64,000 nt of DNA from Halostagnicola larsenii XH-48 (GCF_000517625.1 NZ_CP007055.1:2725327-2789326), one strand, 5' to 3'; positions 34,223-43,161 are shown, counted from the first letter of the stretch. Numbers and translations are program-made. The notes: generated from the letters alone by a model not told the origin.

Positions 34223-35066
34223 ACAGCGCCTCCAGCAGGTCGACGTCGCAGACGATACCCGCGAGCTGTTCGCCCGTCACCATCGGAATCTGCTCGACGT
34301 CGTTGCTGATCATCGCCTGTGCGGTCTCCTGGATTGACTTCTTGGCCGTCACCGTGACGACCTCGTCGGTCATGAACTCCCGGACGGGACCGGTCGGAAT
34401 CTCGATGTCTCGAGTCGGCAGGTAGCGGCTCCCGACGCCTTTGATTCCCTCCCAGGAGTAGTCTGCGTCCTGATCCGGGAAGTTGTTCCCCGTTTCCTCT
34501 TCGCCCTCGACGATCCGGGCGACGTCGATGATATCGACTTCGGTGAGCACGCCGCTCATGGATCCCTCGTCGTCGAGTGCGACCGCGTACGGGACGTTCG
34601 CGTAGAACAACTCGCGCTCTGCGACGGTCAACGGCGCACCCTCGTAGGTCGTGTTGACGTTCTCGCTCGCGTAGGATTCGACGACGTCGTCGGTCTCCTG
34701 ATCGCCCGTCGCGATGGCGTGGATCACGTCGGTCACCGTGACGATTCCCTCGAACTCCCCGTCGACGACGGGGACGCGACGCGCGCCCTGCTCGACCATC
34801 GTTTGTGCGACATCCTCGAGTGACGTCTCCGCCGTCGTCGTCGGCACGTCATCGAGCAGCATGACGAGCTGATCTTCGTCCGGCTGTTCGATCAGCACGT
34901 CTCGAGAGACGAGCCCCCGGTACTCGGTCCCCTCGTCGGTCGATTTCACGACCGGAACCGACGAGAACGACTGTTCCTGCAGGTACTCGAGCACGTCGCT
35001 TCTGGTTCCCGGCAGTTCGACGGTCACGACCTCCGCGCGCGGCGTCATCGCGTCGGCTACGTTCAT
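34215..35066 (-). CDS. Four-CBS-domain protein coupled to glyS
   Basis: 283 aa made of two Bateman modules. The CBS repeats begin at MTPRAEVVTVELPGTRSDVL, LDDVPTTTAETSLEDVAQTM, the segment around VPYAVALDDEGSMSGVLTEV, and FMTDEVVTVTAKKSIQETAQ. CBS pairs bind adenine nucleotides or SAM and act as energy sensors. No other domain is attached. The stop lies 8 bp inside glyS, which suggests a role near translation or glycine metabolism; the sequence gives no direct evidence for that. Its promoter region is 35067-35250, divergent from the DUF7556-like gene. Confidence 0.88.
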   Translation of the reverse strand: MNVADAMTPRAEVVTVELPGTRSDVLEYLQEQSFSSVPVVKSTDEGTEYRGLVSRDVLIEQPDEDQLVMLLDDVPTTTAETSLEDVAQTMVEQGARRVPVVDGEFEGIVTVTDVIHAIATGDQETDDVVESYASENVNTTYEGAPLTVAERELFYANVPYAVALDDEGSMSGVLTEVDIIDVARIVEGEEETGNNFPDQDADYSWEGIKGVGSRYLPTRDIEIPTGPVREFMTDEVVTVTAKKSIQETAQAMISNDVEQIPMVTGEQLAGIVCDVDLLEALYE

Positions 35067-35220
35067 GTCCCGGTTGTACGGCTAAAATGAGTATAAACCC
35101 AGTGTTTCCCTGATCGGATACCGCCGAGCCTTCGAATCGCCGGCAGATGGGGATTTACCCGGGTCGAGCGCGGAATCCGACGCCGATAGCCATCTCCATC
35201 GGACAGTCAGTTTCGATGCG

Positions 35221-35226
35221 TTTATA
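35221..35226 (+). promoter_or_regulatory. TATA box of the DUF7556-like gene
   Basis: TTTATA centred about 27 bp before the ATG at 35251, predicting a leaderless mRNA. Confidence 0.65.
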
Positions 35227-35250
35227 CGTGTGTGAGTGTGAACTTCTCCC

Positions 35251-35415
35251 ATGCCCAACACTCACGCACATTCGGTTGGGTCCGACGACACCGTCGTTGG
35301 CTCCATCGATTCGGGAGGATCGAGCAGCGAGTACGTCATCGCGGACATCTCCGCCGACGGTGCGTGGATTTCGATGCAGGCCGACGCCGCGCCGGAGCTT
35401 CCGGCCTGGCGGTAG
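35251..35415 (+). CDS. Small haloarchaeal protein, DUF7556-like
   Basis: 54 aa, missed by length-limited gene finders. It reads MPNTHAHSVGSDDTVVGSI, then SGGSSSEYVIADISADGAWI and ADAAPELPAWR. The core EYVIADISxDGAWISM and the terminal WR match a small haloarchaeal family I remember as DUF7556. No cysteines, no membrane segment. A TATA box lies 27 bp upstream, supporting expression as a leaderless mRNA. Function unknown. The alpha/beta hydrolase follows 73 bp later. Confidence 0.78.
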   Translation: MPNTHAHSVGSDDTVVGSIDSGGSSSEYVIADISADGAWISMQADAAPELPAWR

Positions 35416-35488
35416 CGCACAGAGAGCGCCCAGTTTGGTGCCGGCCGAAACCGAAACCGGTGCCCGTCTCCAGTTCCTCGAGCCGTAT

Positions 35489-36301
35489 ATGTCTACTGCG
35501 TCGAACGAAGACACCTCACTGTACTACGAACTCGACGGTGACGGCTCCCGCGACAGCGCCGATGGCACCGCCGACACCGTGGTCTTCGTGCCCGAAGCCG
35601 GCCTCGGCGGCTGGTCGTGGGGCTGGCAGCACGCGGCGCTAGCCGGTCCGTTCGAGACGATCGTCTGGGATCTTCGCGGAACCGGCCGTTCTGACGCACC
35701 ACCCGGTCCGTACGATCTCGCAACGCTCGCGGCGGATCTCGAGGCCGTCCTCGCCGACGCCGGTACTCGATCCGCCCACGTCGTCGGTGCCGGCCTCGGC
35801 GGTGCCGTCGCGCTCGAGGCCGCGCGTACCACGAATCGCGTCGAAACGCTCGCACTGCTCGGGACCGCTCCCACGGAAGCTGCGTTTTCGCTCGAGCCGT
35901 TGTTCGCCCCGCCCGACGACCGCGAGGCGATCCGCTCGTCGCTCGAGACGGTGCTCTCGCCGGCGTTTCGAGCGCGTCAATCCGACGTTCTCGAGGGAAT
36001 CGTCGACTGGCGAACTGACGGCGACGCTTCTCGAGCGGGTTGGGAGGCCCAACTCGCTGCCCTCTCCGGATTCGACGCGACCGACTGGCTGGTCGAGGTC
36101 ACGCAACCCGCACTCGTCCTTCACGGCACTGACGACCAACTCGTCGATCCCGCGGCCGGCGAACGGTTGGCTCGAGGGCTTCCGCGCGGCGAGTTCGAGA
36201 AGATCGAGGATGCCGGACATCTCGCGTTCATCGAACGCTCCCGAACGGTGAACGACCGGCTGCTGGGCTTTCTCGAGTCCCAGCGCGAAGAGACAGCGTA
36301 A
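35489..36301 (+). CDS. Alpha/beta-hydrolase fold protein lacking the nucleophile Ser
   Basis: 270 aa of the 3-oxoadipate enol-lactonase/proline iminopeptidase-like branch. The fold is clear: oxyanion-type strand TVVFVPEAGLGGWSWGW, WDLRGTGRSDAPPGPYDL, cap region, acid residue in LVLHGTDDQLVDP and the His in IEDAGHLAFIERS. However, the nucleophile elbow at residues 100-105 reads GAGLGG where GxSxGG is expected, so residue 102 is Gly. The usual chemistry should be absent or rearranged. Start at MSTASNEDTSLYYE (35489). It follows the DUF7556-like gene. Confidence 0.83.
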   Translation: MSTASNEDTSLYYELDGDGSRDSADGTADTVVFVPEAGLGGWSWGWQHAALAGPFETIVWDLRGTGRSDAPPGPYDLATLAADLEAVLADAGTRSAHVVGAGLGGAVALEAARTTNRVETLALLGTAPTEAAFSLEPLFAPPDDREAIRSSLETVLSPAFRARQSDVLEGIVDWRTDGDASRAGWEAQLAALSGFDATDWLVEVTQPALVLHGTDDQLVDPAAGERLARGLPRGEFEKIEDAGHLAFIERSRTVNDRLLGFLESQREETA

Positions 36302-36432
36302 CTCGAACGACCGCTCGCGGCGGCACTGTCTAATTTAGCACCGTCAAACCCCGCCGCGTGGCTCTCGCTGAGCAAATCTGCGAGTATTATCCCAGACAGC
36401 CTCTACGACCTGCTCACTTCTCAAACCTGAAT

Positions 36433-37335
36433 TCAGGAAACGACTTCTTGGACGTAAATGTGCGCGTAGGCGCTCGCCCACACGATAGAGAGGAATTCAC
36501 CGAAACTCGCTGAAATCACACGTAAAACGGGATGTAACCACGCCAATTTCGTCCCCATATCGGGGAGGTATGTCGGGAGATAGAAGCTGATCGCGGTTCC
36601 GATAGCGATGACGAGGATGAGCACGAACTTTCCGCGGTAGTTCGTCGTGATGCGCCAACTAATGCGAAGTGCTTCGACGGGAGCGTACCGGCCGACGACA
36701 CAGGCCTCGGGTGCGAACCAGAACTTGAACAGCAACAGCAGAAACGGAACGGTGACTACAATTACACCAACCGCCCCAGCAACGGGAAATCCCACTATTT
36801 CCACAGGATTGCCCGGGACAACGGCGATAAGAACGAGTAACGGCAGAGACACGAGGAACGGAATCGTCATTACAGACAAAATGAACAGAACGATGACTCC
36901 GATTAATGCGGGTATTCGAGTAATGCTTCGGTGCAGTCCATCGCGTATCGTTACGGTATCGCCAGTCAGCGCTCCGGCGACGATCGTTCCGACGTAAGCT
37001 CGAATCAAAAAGAGAAACGTAAACGCCGTAATCGCGTCGAACACGCCGATTGCGGGCGTCGGAAGCGTATTAATGCTGTTCGTTTCGAGGAGTCGGTTAG
37101 CGAGGATACCCATACCTGCGAAGGCAACGATCGACGGATGAGACCGAAACAGGCGAAGGGACCAGACTAACGCATCAAGGACGGTCCGGCGGGTGGTAAC
37201 CGTCTCGATGTTTCGACATTCGAGACAGCCACAACCATCAACGTCATCTCGCGCTTTAATCGTCGGTGCCACGTCACCCGTGGTTGCGTCGTCGACAGTA
37301 GAAGTGCTTCGGGTCATCGAACTCGTGTAGTCCAT
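36433..37335 (-). CDS. Multi-pass membrane protein, paralogue of the one at 38.0-38.8 kb
   Basis: 300 aa. The N-terminal 50 residues are soluble with CGCLEC (about residues 35-40), a possible metal or redox site. Then LVWSLRLFRSHPSIVAFAGM and about six membrane helices, ending at YAHIYVQEVVS. The pattern of a helix preceded by SLRxFRSHP, and a later EALRISWRITTNYRGKFVLI before the last helices, is shared with the other membrane protein of this cluster, so they appear related. I do not know the function. The start may instead be at 37317 (MTRSTSTVDD). It is the downstream member of a same-strand cluster with a winged-helix regulator. Codon use is less GC-rich than neighbours. Confidence 0.78.
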   Translation of the reverse strand: MDYTSSMTRSTSTVDDATTGDVAPTIKARDDVDGCGCLECRNIETVTTRRTVLDALVWSLRLFRSHPSIVAFAGMGILANRLLETNSINTLPTPAIGVFDAITAFTFLFLIRAYVGTIVAGALTGDTVTIRDGLHRSITRIPALIGVIVLFILSVMTIPFLVSLPLLVLIAVVPGNPVEIVGFPVAGAVGVIVVTVPFLLLLFKFWFAPEACVVGRYAPVEALRISWRITTNYRGKFVLILVIAIGTAISFYLPTYLPDMGTKLAWLHPVLRVISASFGEFLSIVWASAYAHIYVQEVVS

Positions 37336-37497
37336 TGTTGACGGCCCGTAGCCTGGCGGTTCGTGTCTGCGGGTGCCGAGTCAAAATTTCCTCTCAGGAG
37401 GATCCAGACGGACGATGGTGTACCCAGATCGGCTGACCAGAACAGCATCAATACCCCCCTTCCCGAGAGCGTTGGATCATTGATTCGGTGTGTTCGC

Positions 37498-37950
37498 TCA
37501 TTCGGTAGTGACGAGCTGTGAGACGGATTCGCCGGCCGCAAGCAGAATCGATGGTGGGCCGAGCAACGATGCGAAGGATTTGAACGCACGTTTGAGACTC
37601 GGCCGATCGTCCTCGGTACCGAGGAAGAGGAGCGTTGGGTCTTCTGAGACGACGAAAACACTCATCTCTCGGCCTTTCTCCGAATAGCAAGTATCGGCGA
37701 CCTCGATCACCCCGGCCGATTCGAGGTTCTCGAGGTGATAGTGGACGTTCTGAACGCTCTGGTCGAGCTGATCGGCGATCCGTGATGGCGTGGCCGGCGT
37801 CTCGTTGAGCAGCCGGAAGATATCGTACGCAGTCTCGGAGGACAGCGCTTCGATCACGTCTCGAGTCGCAGCATCGTCGAGGCTGAGGACGGCTGGATTG
37901 TCGCTTCGTTCTACGGCGGCGTCCGTCTGTGTTGGGAAGAGTCGTGCCAT
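37498..37950 (-). CDS. ArsR-like winged-helix regulator
   Basis: 150 aa. Residues about 28-95 form a winged helix: VIEALSSETAYDIFRLLNET, then TPSRIADQLDQSVQNVHYHL as the helix-turn-helix, then GVIEVADTCYSEKGREMSVF as the wing. The C-terminal 45 residues (RPSLKRAFKSFASLLGPPS) are possibly a dimerisation element. It lies between the two paralogous membrane proteins on the same strand and probably controls them. No cysteine cluster for metal sensing is visible beyond one Cys in the wing (ADTCYSEKG). Confidence 0.85.
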   Translation of the reverse strand: MARLFPTQTDAAVERSDNPAVLSLDDAATRDVIEALSSETAYDIFRLLNETPATPSRIADQLDQSVQNVHYHLENLESAGVIEVADTCYSEKGREMSVFVVSEDPTLLFLGTEDDRPSLKRAFKSFASLLGPPSILLAAGESVSQLVTTE

Positions 37951-38038
37951 AGGTGCTGTTAATTCTGGCGAGGCAGCTTGTGGAGGTTCTTCTGGGTAGT
38001 GGTTCTTCGAACCGTTGGTACGTAGTTGTTTGTGGCTG

Positions 38039-38848
38039 TCACATCGTTTCTAGAGTGGCGGGCGAGGTATCGATCAAACGCAGGTAGTATGCCGTGTACA
38101 CCGTATAGAAGTACGCGAAGCCGACGGCGGAAAGGAAGACCCCAATGGGGAGCAAGATCGATATCGGAATCCCGGTATCGACGGGTAACACGTCTGTAGG
38201 CCCGGCGTCCGTCAGCGTCAACTGAAGTAGGTACTCGGGGATCAAGAAGACGTTCAACAGAACGAGCCACACCAGCGAGAATCCAGTAACGCTTTTCAGA
38301 TTCGAGCGAACGAGGTGAACGCTTCTCCGGAACGAGTCGATAACGCTCTCGTTTTCGACAACGATTGCGGCGTCGTAAAACTGCACGAACAGTATCACGA
38401 CGAGGATGAGCAACAGCCAGACGAGTATAGAACCGACGCCTGCGATGACAGCGGCCATCTCGTGGATCAAAACGAGTGCCAGAGATCCGATACCGAGGAT
38501 AAAACTGACGAACCCGAATCCGATCGCGGTGACTCCCACGACCAGTACGAACAGAACTGTCCCAAGCAACAGTCGTACGTAATAGGATCGTCCTGCAGCG
38601 ATAAACTGACCGAGCGATGTCTCTTTCCCTTCGATTGCAGCTTGGGCACTGGCGATGAAGCCGCCGAGAGCGAACGGAACTACGATCAGATAGGCGAGTG
38701 ACGCACCTGCTGAAAGCAGGGGTGAGTCGGTTAGACTACTGACGTACTGTAGCTGGCTTCCCGCTCCAACGAGGAGACCAGCGACGAGAAGGATCGGATT
38801 CGCTCGGAGGGCGGCGTATCCATCTTTGAACGCGGAGACGATTACCAT
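38039..38848 (-). CDS. Multi-pass membrane protein, DUF7847-like
   Basis: 269 aa, about six membrane helices: residues 20-40, 48-68, 92-120, 130-160, 190-215 and 235-255. It starts MVIVSAFKDGYAALRANPIL and contains SVIDSFRRSVHLVRSNLKSV, a motif seen in glycerophosphodiester-phosphodiesterase-type membrane domains of haloarchaea (DUF7847 as I recall). The start is the ATG at 38848; the open frame extends further but upstream sequence includes an AT-rich promoter region (TTAAATTTGG near 38901-38910). A paralogue lies at 36.4-37.3 kb with a regulator between them. Function unknown. Confidence 0.78.
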   Translation of the reverse strand: MVIVSAFKDGYAALRANPILLVAGLLVGAGSQLQYVSSLTDSPLLSAGASLAYLIVVPFALGGFIASAQAAIEGKETSLGQFIAAGRSYYVRLLLGTVLFVLVVGVTAIGFGFVSFILGIGSLALVLIHEMAAVIAGVGSILVWLLLILVVILFVQFYDAAIVVENESVIDSFRRSVHLVRSNLKSVTGFSLVWLVLLNVFLIPEYLLQLTLTDAGPTDVLPVDTGIPISILLPIGVFLSAVGFAYFYTVYTAYYLRLIDTSPATLETM

Positions 38849-39235
38849 TGTACCTTTCGAGTACACATTCCCGTGTATTAGGTCGAACGTAGGCTCAAAA
38901 CCAAATTTAAGCATTTCAACCTTCGCCTGGCGCGGTACACTACTCCCCTCCTCAACACTGACTGTACAATATCCTCTCGTCAGTAGTGAACGAGACGATT
39001 TCACCGACCGGTGTCTGCTTACGCTTCGCCAAGCCTCGACCGAGGCCAACTCGTCTCAGAGTTCACTTTGTGAGACGCAGGGTTCGTCACGCCTTCCCCG
39101 AACCCACACCCTGCAGTTCTATACAGCGCCTCGAGGCTATTCTCGACGATACTCGAGACTCCCCTCCCGCGATTCGGTCTCGACAACCCCTAGCGGGCGC
39201 AAGGCACTTTTGCGACGAGCCGTCTATACCCGGTA
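38849..39235. other. 387-bp intergenic region, no gene seen
   Basis: Between the divergent membrane protein and the GATase gene. Frames across it (38826-39236 and 38986-39345, plus) have scrambled composition and one enters the GATase gene. The AT-rich part at 38860-38930 probably holds the promoter of the minus-strand membrane gene. The right part precedes the GATase start. Confidence 0.5.
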
Positions 39236-39955
39236 ATGAGTCAGCTCCGCATCGCCGTCCTCAACGCCGCACAGGAGGACGCGAACACGACGCGAAACTT
39301 CCGACGCGAACTCGAGGCCTCGCTGGTGGAGTTCGACGTTTGTAACGGCGAAATTCCCGATACCGTCGCGTTCGACGGCGCGGTCGTCACCGGCTCGCGC
39401 TCGTCGGTCTACTGGGACGAGGAGTGGATCGGCCCCGTCAAAGAGTGGGTCGGCGAAGCGATCGACGCCGGCGTTCCCTTCCTCGGGATCTGCTGGGGAC
39501 ACCAGCTCCTCGCGGACGTGCTCGGGGGAACCGTCGCGGATATGGGTGCCTACGAGATCGGCTACAGCGAGATCGAACACACCGGCTCCTCGAGGCTCTT
39601 CGACGGCATCGACGCCGAGTTCACCGCCTTCACGAGCCACTCCGACGAAGTCGCCGAGCTGCCGCCGGGTGCCGACCCGCTGGCCGAAAACGACTACTCG
39701 AACCACGGCTTTCGCAAGGGCCGGGTCTTCGGCGTCCAGTTCCACCCCGAGTACGACCAAAAAACCGCCCGCGAACTCGTAAAGCGGAAGGATCTCTCCG
39801 ACGAACGCCGCGAGTCCGTCCTTGAGGAAATCACGGACGAGAACTACGGGCGGGCCTGTCAGGCGAAGCTGGTCTTCGAGAACTTCCTCGAGTACGTCCG
39901 CGAGGTGCGACTCGAGGATGCTGGTGGGAGGACGTCTCGAGATGCATCCGCTTAA
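39236..39955 (+). CDS. Class I glutamine amidotransferase-like protein (GMP-synthase GATase type)
   Basis: 239 aa. The nucleophile elbow LGICWGHQLLADVLGG contains the catalytic Cys (near residue 85). The triad is completed by His and Glu in VFGVQFHPEYDQ (about 168-179). There is no attached synthetase domain, so this is a stand-alone amidotransferase-like protein of the YfeJ/GuaA-like group. The N-terminus MSQLRIAVLNAAQEDANTTR is normal for the group. Its acceptor partner is unknown. A vapBC-type pair follows. Confidence 0.88.
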   Translation: MSQLRIAVLNAAQEDANTTRNFRRELEASLVEFDVCNGEIPDTVAFDGAVVTGSRSSVYWDEEWIGPVKEWVGEAIDAGVPFLGICWGHQLLADVLGGTVADMGAYEIGYSEIEHTGSSRLFDGIDAEFTAFTSHSDEVAELPPGADPLAENDYSNHGFRKGRVFGVQFHPEYDQKTARELVKRKDLSDERRESVLEEITDENYGRACQAKLVFENFLEYVREVRLEDAGGRTSRDASA

Positions 39956-40072
39956 ATAACCATCGTCGAAACCGTCTCTCTCGTCTTCCTCGAATTTCAC
40001 TTTTGATCCCCCGCAGTGTTACAGTCCTTCCACCGCTATTCGCTCCCGGATCGGATATTCGATCGTAGAAAG

Positions 40073-40079
40073 TTTTACT
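40073..40079 (+). promoter_or_regulatory. TATA box of the vapB-like gene
   Basis: TTTTACT centred about 28 bp before the ATG at 40104, in an AT-rich patch. It implies a leaderless antitoxin-toxin transcript. Confidence 0.6.
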
Positions 40080-40103
40080 CCTCTACTACTCCTCTCGTTC
40101 TCT

Positions 40104-40391
40104 ATGGCGACTTCGGTAAAGATGGACCAACGAACGAAAGATCGCCTCGAGCGGCTGCAAGCCGAGATCAAACTCGAGACGGGACGGAAAGTAACCCAAC
40201 AGGAACTGTTGAAGCGGCTGGTTGACACCGCTTACGATTCTCACTCCGACTTCATCGATTCGTTCCGCGACGAATGGGACGGTCTTTCCGAAGCGGAAGT
40301 CGAGCAGTTACTCGCGGGGACGGTTGCCTCCGGAAATCCGGTTTCCGAGGAGGACATCGACGATGCGCTCTACGGTACTGAACTCGAATGA
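40104..40391 (+). CDS. VapB-like antitoxin
   Basis: 95 aa. The N-terminal segment MATSVKMDQRTKDRLERLQA with ETGRKVTQQELLKRLVDTAY is a ribbon-helix-helix-like DNA-binding domain. The acidic C-terminal half (EEDIDDALYGTELE) would wrap the toxin. Its stop overlaps the start of the PIN-domain gene in ATGA, the standard vapBC organisation. It would neutralise the ribonuclease and repress the operon. The toxin gene downstream carries an early stop codon, so the antitoxin may now be an orphan. Confidence 0.87.
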   Translation: MATSVKMDQRTKDRLERLQAEIKLETGRKVTQQELLKRLVDTAYDSHSDFIDSFRDEWDGLSEAEVEQLLAGTVASGNPVSEEDIDDALYGTELE

Positions 40392-40819
40392 GTCTCTTCT
40401 TTGATACGTGAGTCTTCTACGCGCTGCACGACCGCGATTCTGCACGCCACGATGTCGCACTCGAGGCGGTAACACAGGCGGCGACGGGCGAGTACGGCCG
40501 GCTCTTCACGAGCGAGTACGTGTACGACGAAACGGTCACGCTGGTTCGCCAACGAACGGGGCAATTTAGCGCCGCGAAGCAGGCGGGGGACCGAATACGC
40601 GGTGTCGAACCGTACCCGAAAACGTTCGAGATGCTTCACGTCACCGAAGCACTGTTTGATCGAACGCTCGAGACGTTCCAGCGATACGACGATCAATCGC
40701 TCAGTTTCACCGACGCAAATAGTCTCGCTCTTATCAAAGCGTACGATATCGATGCCATCTGCAGCTTCGACGACGATTTCGACGGACTCGCCGAGCGAAC
40801 CGATCCCGCTTCGATTTAG
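40388..40819 (+). pseudogene. vapC-like PIN-domain toxin gene with a TGA at codon 8
   Basis: The start ATG overlaps the antitoxin stop. The frame reads MSLFFDT, then TGA at 40409-40411, then VFYALHDRDSARHDVALEAV and onwards to the stop at 40819 without another interruption. The intact part has the PIN signature: the first Asp in FFDT, a mid Glu in FTSEYVYDETVT, LSFTDANSLALIKAY and CSFDDDFDG with the terminal acids. One base change (GGA to TGA would restore DTGVFYAL) explains the stop. Restarting at the in-frame GTG at 40520 would omit the first catalytic Asp and the region before it. Most likely an inactivated toxin; read-through or a sequencing error are alternatives. Confidence 0.88.
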
Positions 40820-43014
40820 GCCGTGATTTCGAGACCCGCCCGCTCTTCCTCGCCGATCGCTTCGACGATCAGTTCGGCGATATCGACGACCTCGATATCG
40901 TCCTCGAAGCCGCCGGTTTTGCGCCCGTCCTCGTACATCGTCATACACATCGGACAGGCAACGACGAACTTTTCGACGCCTGCGCCGGCGTCGGTGTCCT
41001 CGAGCGCTTCGCGAAGGCGTTCTTCGCTGGGTTTGGGCTCTTCTTCGAAGTCCATCCAGAGCCCGCCACCGCCGCCACCACAACAGAACGAATTCGAGCG
41101 GTTGCGGGGCATCTCTTCAAGTTCGCAGCCCGTCGCGCGGATGAGTTCGCGCGGGGCTTCGTACTCGTCGTTGTACCGCCCGAGGTGGCACGGATCGTGG
41201 TAGGTGACCGTATACTCGAGTTCGGTTCCGGAAAGCTCGAGGTTCCCGTCTGTGACCAACTCCTCGACGGCCTGGGTCCAGTGGAGCACGTCGACGTCGC
41301 CGTCTGCGTTCCAGTGGTCGTCGTACTCGAAGGGCATGATCGGATCGTCGGCGAACTCTTCGAAATCGACCTCCGGGTACTCGTTTTTGAACGTGTTGTA
41401 GGAGTGGGGATCCGTACAGACGATTTTCTCGAACTCGCAGTCCTCGAAGGATTCGACGTGGTGGCCCGCGAGTTCGATGTAGAGGAACTCCTCGCCGACC
41501 CGGCGGATGTCGTTGCCGTCGTACTTTTCGTCCTCGAAGAGGATGCCGAAGCTTACGTCTGCCTCCTGCAGAATCGTGGCCAGCGAGCGGGCGACCTGCT
41601 TATTGCGCTCGTCGTAACTGGGGTAGTCGCCGACGTACCAGAGGTAGTCGACGTGTTCTTCGCGGGCGTCCGTGATATCGAACTCGAGGTCGTCGGCCCA
41701 GTCGGCCCGATTGCGCTGGCTGTTACCGAACGTGTTGCCGTCCTGCATGACGTTCTGGAAGACGTCCTGCATGGAACTCGAGACGTCGCCCTGATCGGTC
41801 ATCTGGCGGTTGAGCTTGGTGAAAGAGCTTAGATGCTCGATCTCGACGGGGCAGGCGTCCATACAGGCCATACAGGCCATACAGGACTCCATCGTCTCGG
41901 TGTTGATCACCGAGGTGCCGCCGTCGGCGATGATCGGTTTCTCCTCGCCGCCGGCCTCGAGGTCTTCGCGATAGGATTTCAAGTCGAGGATAACGTTTCG
42001 GGGATCGAGCGGGCGGTCGGAGGCTTTCGCGGGGCAGACCGACGAACAGCGGCCGCACTTGGTACAGGCGTCTTGGTCGAGAATGTCCTTCCAGGTGAAG
42101 TCGTCGATGTCCTCGGCGTTGGTCGCGTCGAGGTCCGCCGGAACGCCGGGGAGTCGTGCGCCGGCTTTCTCGTCGCGCGTGATGACGTTCGCGAACGACG
42201 AGAGCATGTGGAACGGCTTGGCGTAGGGAATCCACGCGATGAACCCCAGCGCGAGCAGCGAGTGGCTCCACCAGGTGAGCCAGTGGAGGGTTTCGGCGTT
42301 CGCGCCGAAGACGCCAAGCGCCTGGTAGGTGCCGGGGTTCGTGGCCGCTTCGGTCGTGGGCACGCCGACCGCACCGAACAGCATGGCGAGGCCGTAGCCG
42401 ACGAAACTGACGATTTCGTGGTCGGGCATGCCGGTGATGTAGATACGGAATCCTTCGAGGAGGAAGCCACCCACACCCAATCCGAACAGCGTCCAGATGA
42501 AAATATCGTCCTCGATCGAGGTGTGACGACCCCAGAGGCGGTGATTGCGGACCCAGTACCGGCGGTAGATTGCCATGCCGATGCCGACGACGAACAGGAG
42601 TCCCATCGCGTCGACCATGAACTGGTAGGCCAGGTAGAAGTCACCCTCCCAGAACTGGAAGTCGAACAGCAAGTCGGTGCCGTAGCTTTCGAAGGCGATG
42701 ATGCTCGTCGCGATGAACAGGGTCAGAAAGCCCCACATGATAAACGAGTGCATCAGCCCGCCGTAGAGGTCCCTGTTGAACTGCTTCTCGTTCGAGAGGA
42801 CGATCTTCGCTGCGCTGACGATCCGATTCGGCAGGTCGTTCAACCGCGCGAGTGGCTCGTCGTCGCCGTCGGTGTATCGACTGACTCGGCGATACACGCC
42901 GTAGGCGAAGACGAAGAGGACGACCGAGACGAGAAAGTAAAACAGGAGCTTCTCGACGCCGTGAAGCCCCAGGTACATCTCTCTCGAGGCGTCCGCCTGT
43001 GCGACAATCTTCAT
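40816..43014 (-). CDS. Membrane-bound HdrD/GlpC-like Fe-S oxidoreductase
   Basis: 732 aa. The N-terminal half (about 15-290) is a membrane domain of about six helices similar to nitrate-reductase gamma/HdrE, with His residues in helices (SFIMWGFLTLF, WWSHSLLALGF) for haem. Two 4Fe-4S motifs follow: CTKCGRCSSVCPAKA and CMACMACMDACPVEI. Two CCG domains then follow, with HDPCHLGRYN, SNSFCCGGGGGGLW and VACPMCMTMY as cluster ligands. This fused protein is widespread in haloarchaea and probably passes electrons between a soluble donor and menaquinone. The donor is unknown. Its stop overlaps the vapC stop by 3 bases (tail to tail). Confidence 0.9.
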   Translation of the reverse strand: MKIVAQADASREMYLGLHGVEKLLFYFLVSVVLFVFAYGVYRRVSRYTDGDDEPLARLNDLPNRIVSAAKIVLSNEKQFNRDLYGGLMHSFIMWGFLTLFIATSIIAFESYGTDLLFDFQFWEGDFYLAYQFMVDAMGLLFVVGIGMAIYRRYWVRNHRLWGRHTSIEDDIFIWTLFGLGVGGFLLEGFRIYITGMPDHEIVSFVGYGLAMLFGAVGVPTTEAATNPGTYQALGVFGANAETLHWLTWWSHSLLALGFIAWIPYAKPFHMLSSFANVITRDEKAGARLPGVPADLDATNAEDIDDFTWKDILDQDACTKCGRCSSVCPAKASDRPLDPRNVILDLKSYREDLEAGGEEKPIIADGGTSVINTETMESCMACMACMDACPVEIEHLSSFTKLNRQMTDQGDVSSSMQDVFQNVMQDGNTFGNSQRNRADWADDLEFDITDAREEHVDYLWYVGDYPSYDERNKQVARSLATILQEADVSFGILFEDEKYDGNDIRRVGEEFLYIELAGHHVESFEDCEFEKIVCTDPHSYNTFKNEYPEVDFEEFADDPIMPFEYDDHWNADGDVDVLHWTQAVEELVTDGNLELSGTELEYTVTYHDPCHLGRYNDEYEAPRELIRATGCELEEMPRNRSNSFCCGGGGGGLWMDFEEEPKPSEERLREALEDTDAGAGVEKFVVACPMCMTMYEDGRKTGGFEDDIEVVDIAELIVEAIGEEERAGLEITA

Positions 43015-43161
43015 GTTCTATCACCTGCGTGGGGTTCGACTTAACTCTTCTCACCGATCACGACCCACCCCGACGCCCTCTCCGTAAAATGATATTTTTG
43101 TTTTGAGTTTATTCCGGCGGGCCGTTTTTGACGGTTATGATGACGATATCTGGCACCAAGC

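Noticed and set aside
32342..34309. 655-aa open frame on the plus strand opposite glyS
   Set aside because: It mirrors glyS codons, has no recognisable domain, and is typical of antisense frames in GC-rich DNA.
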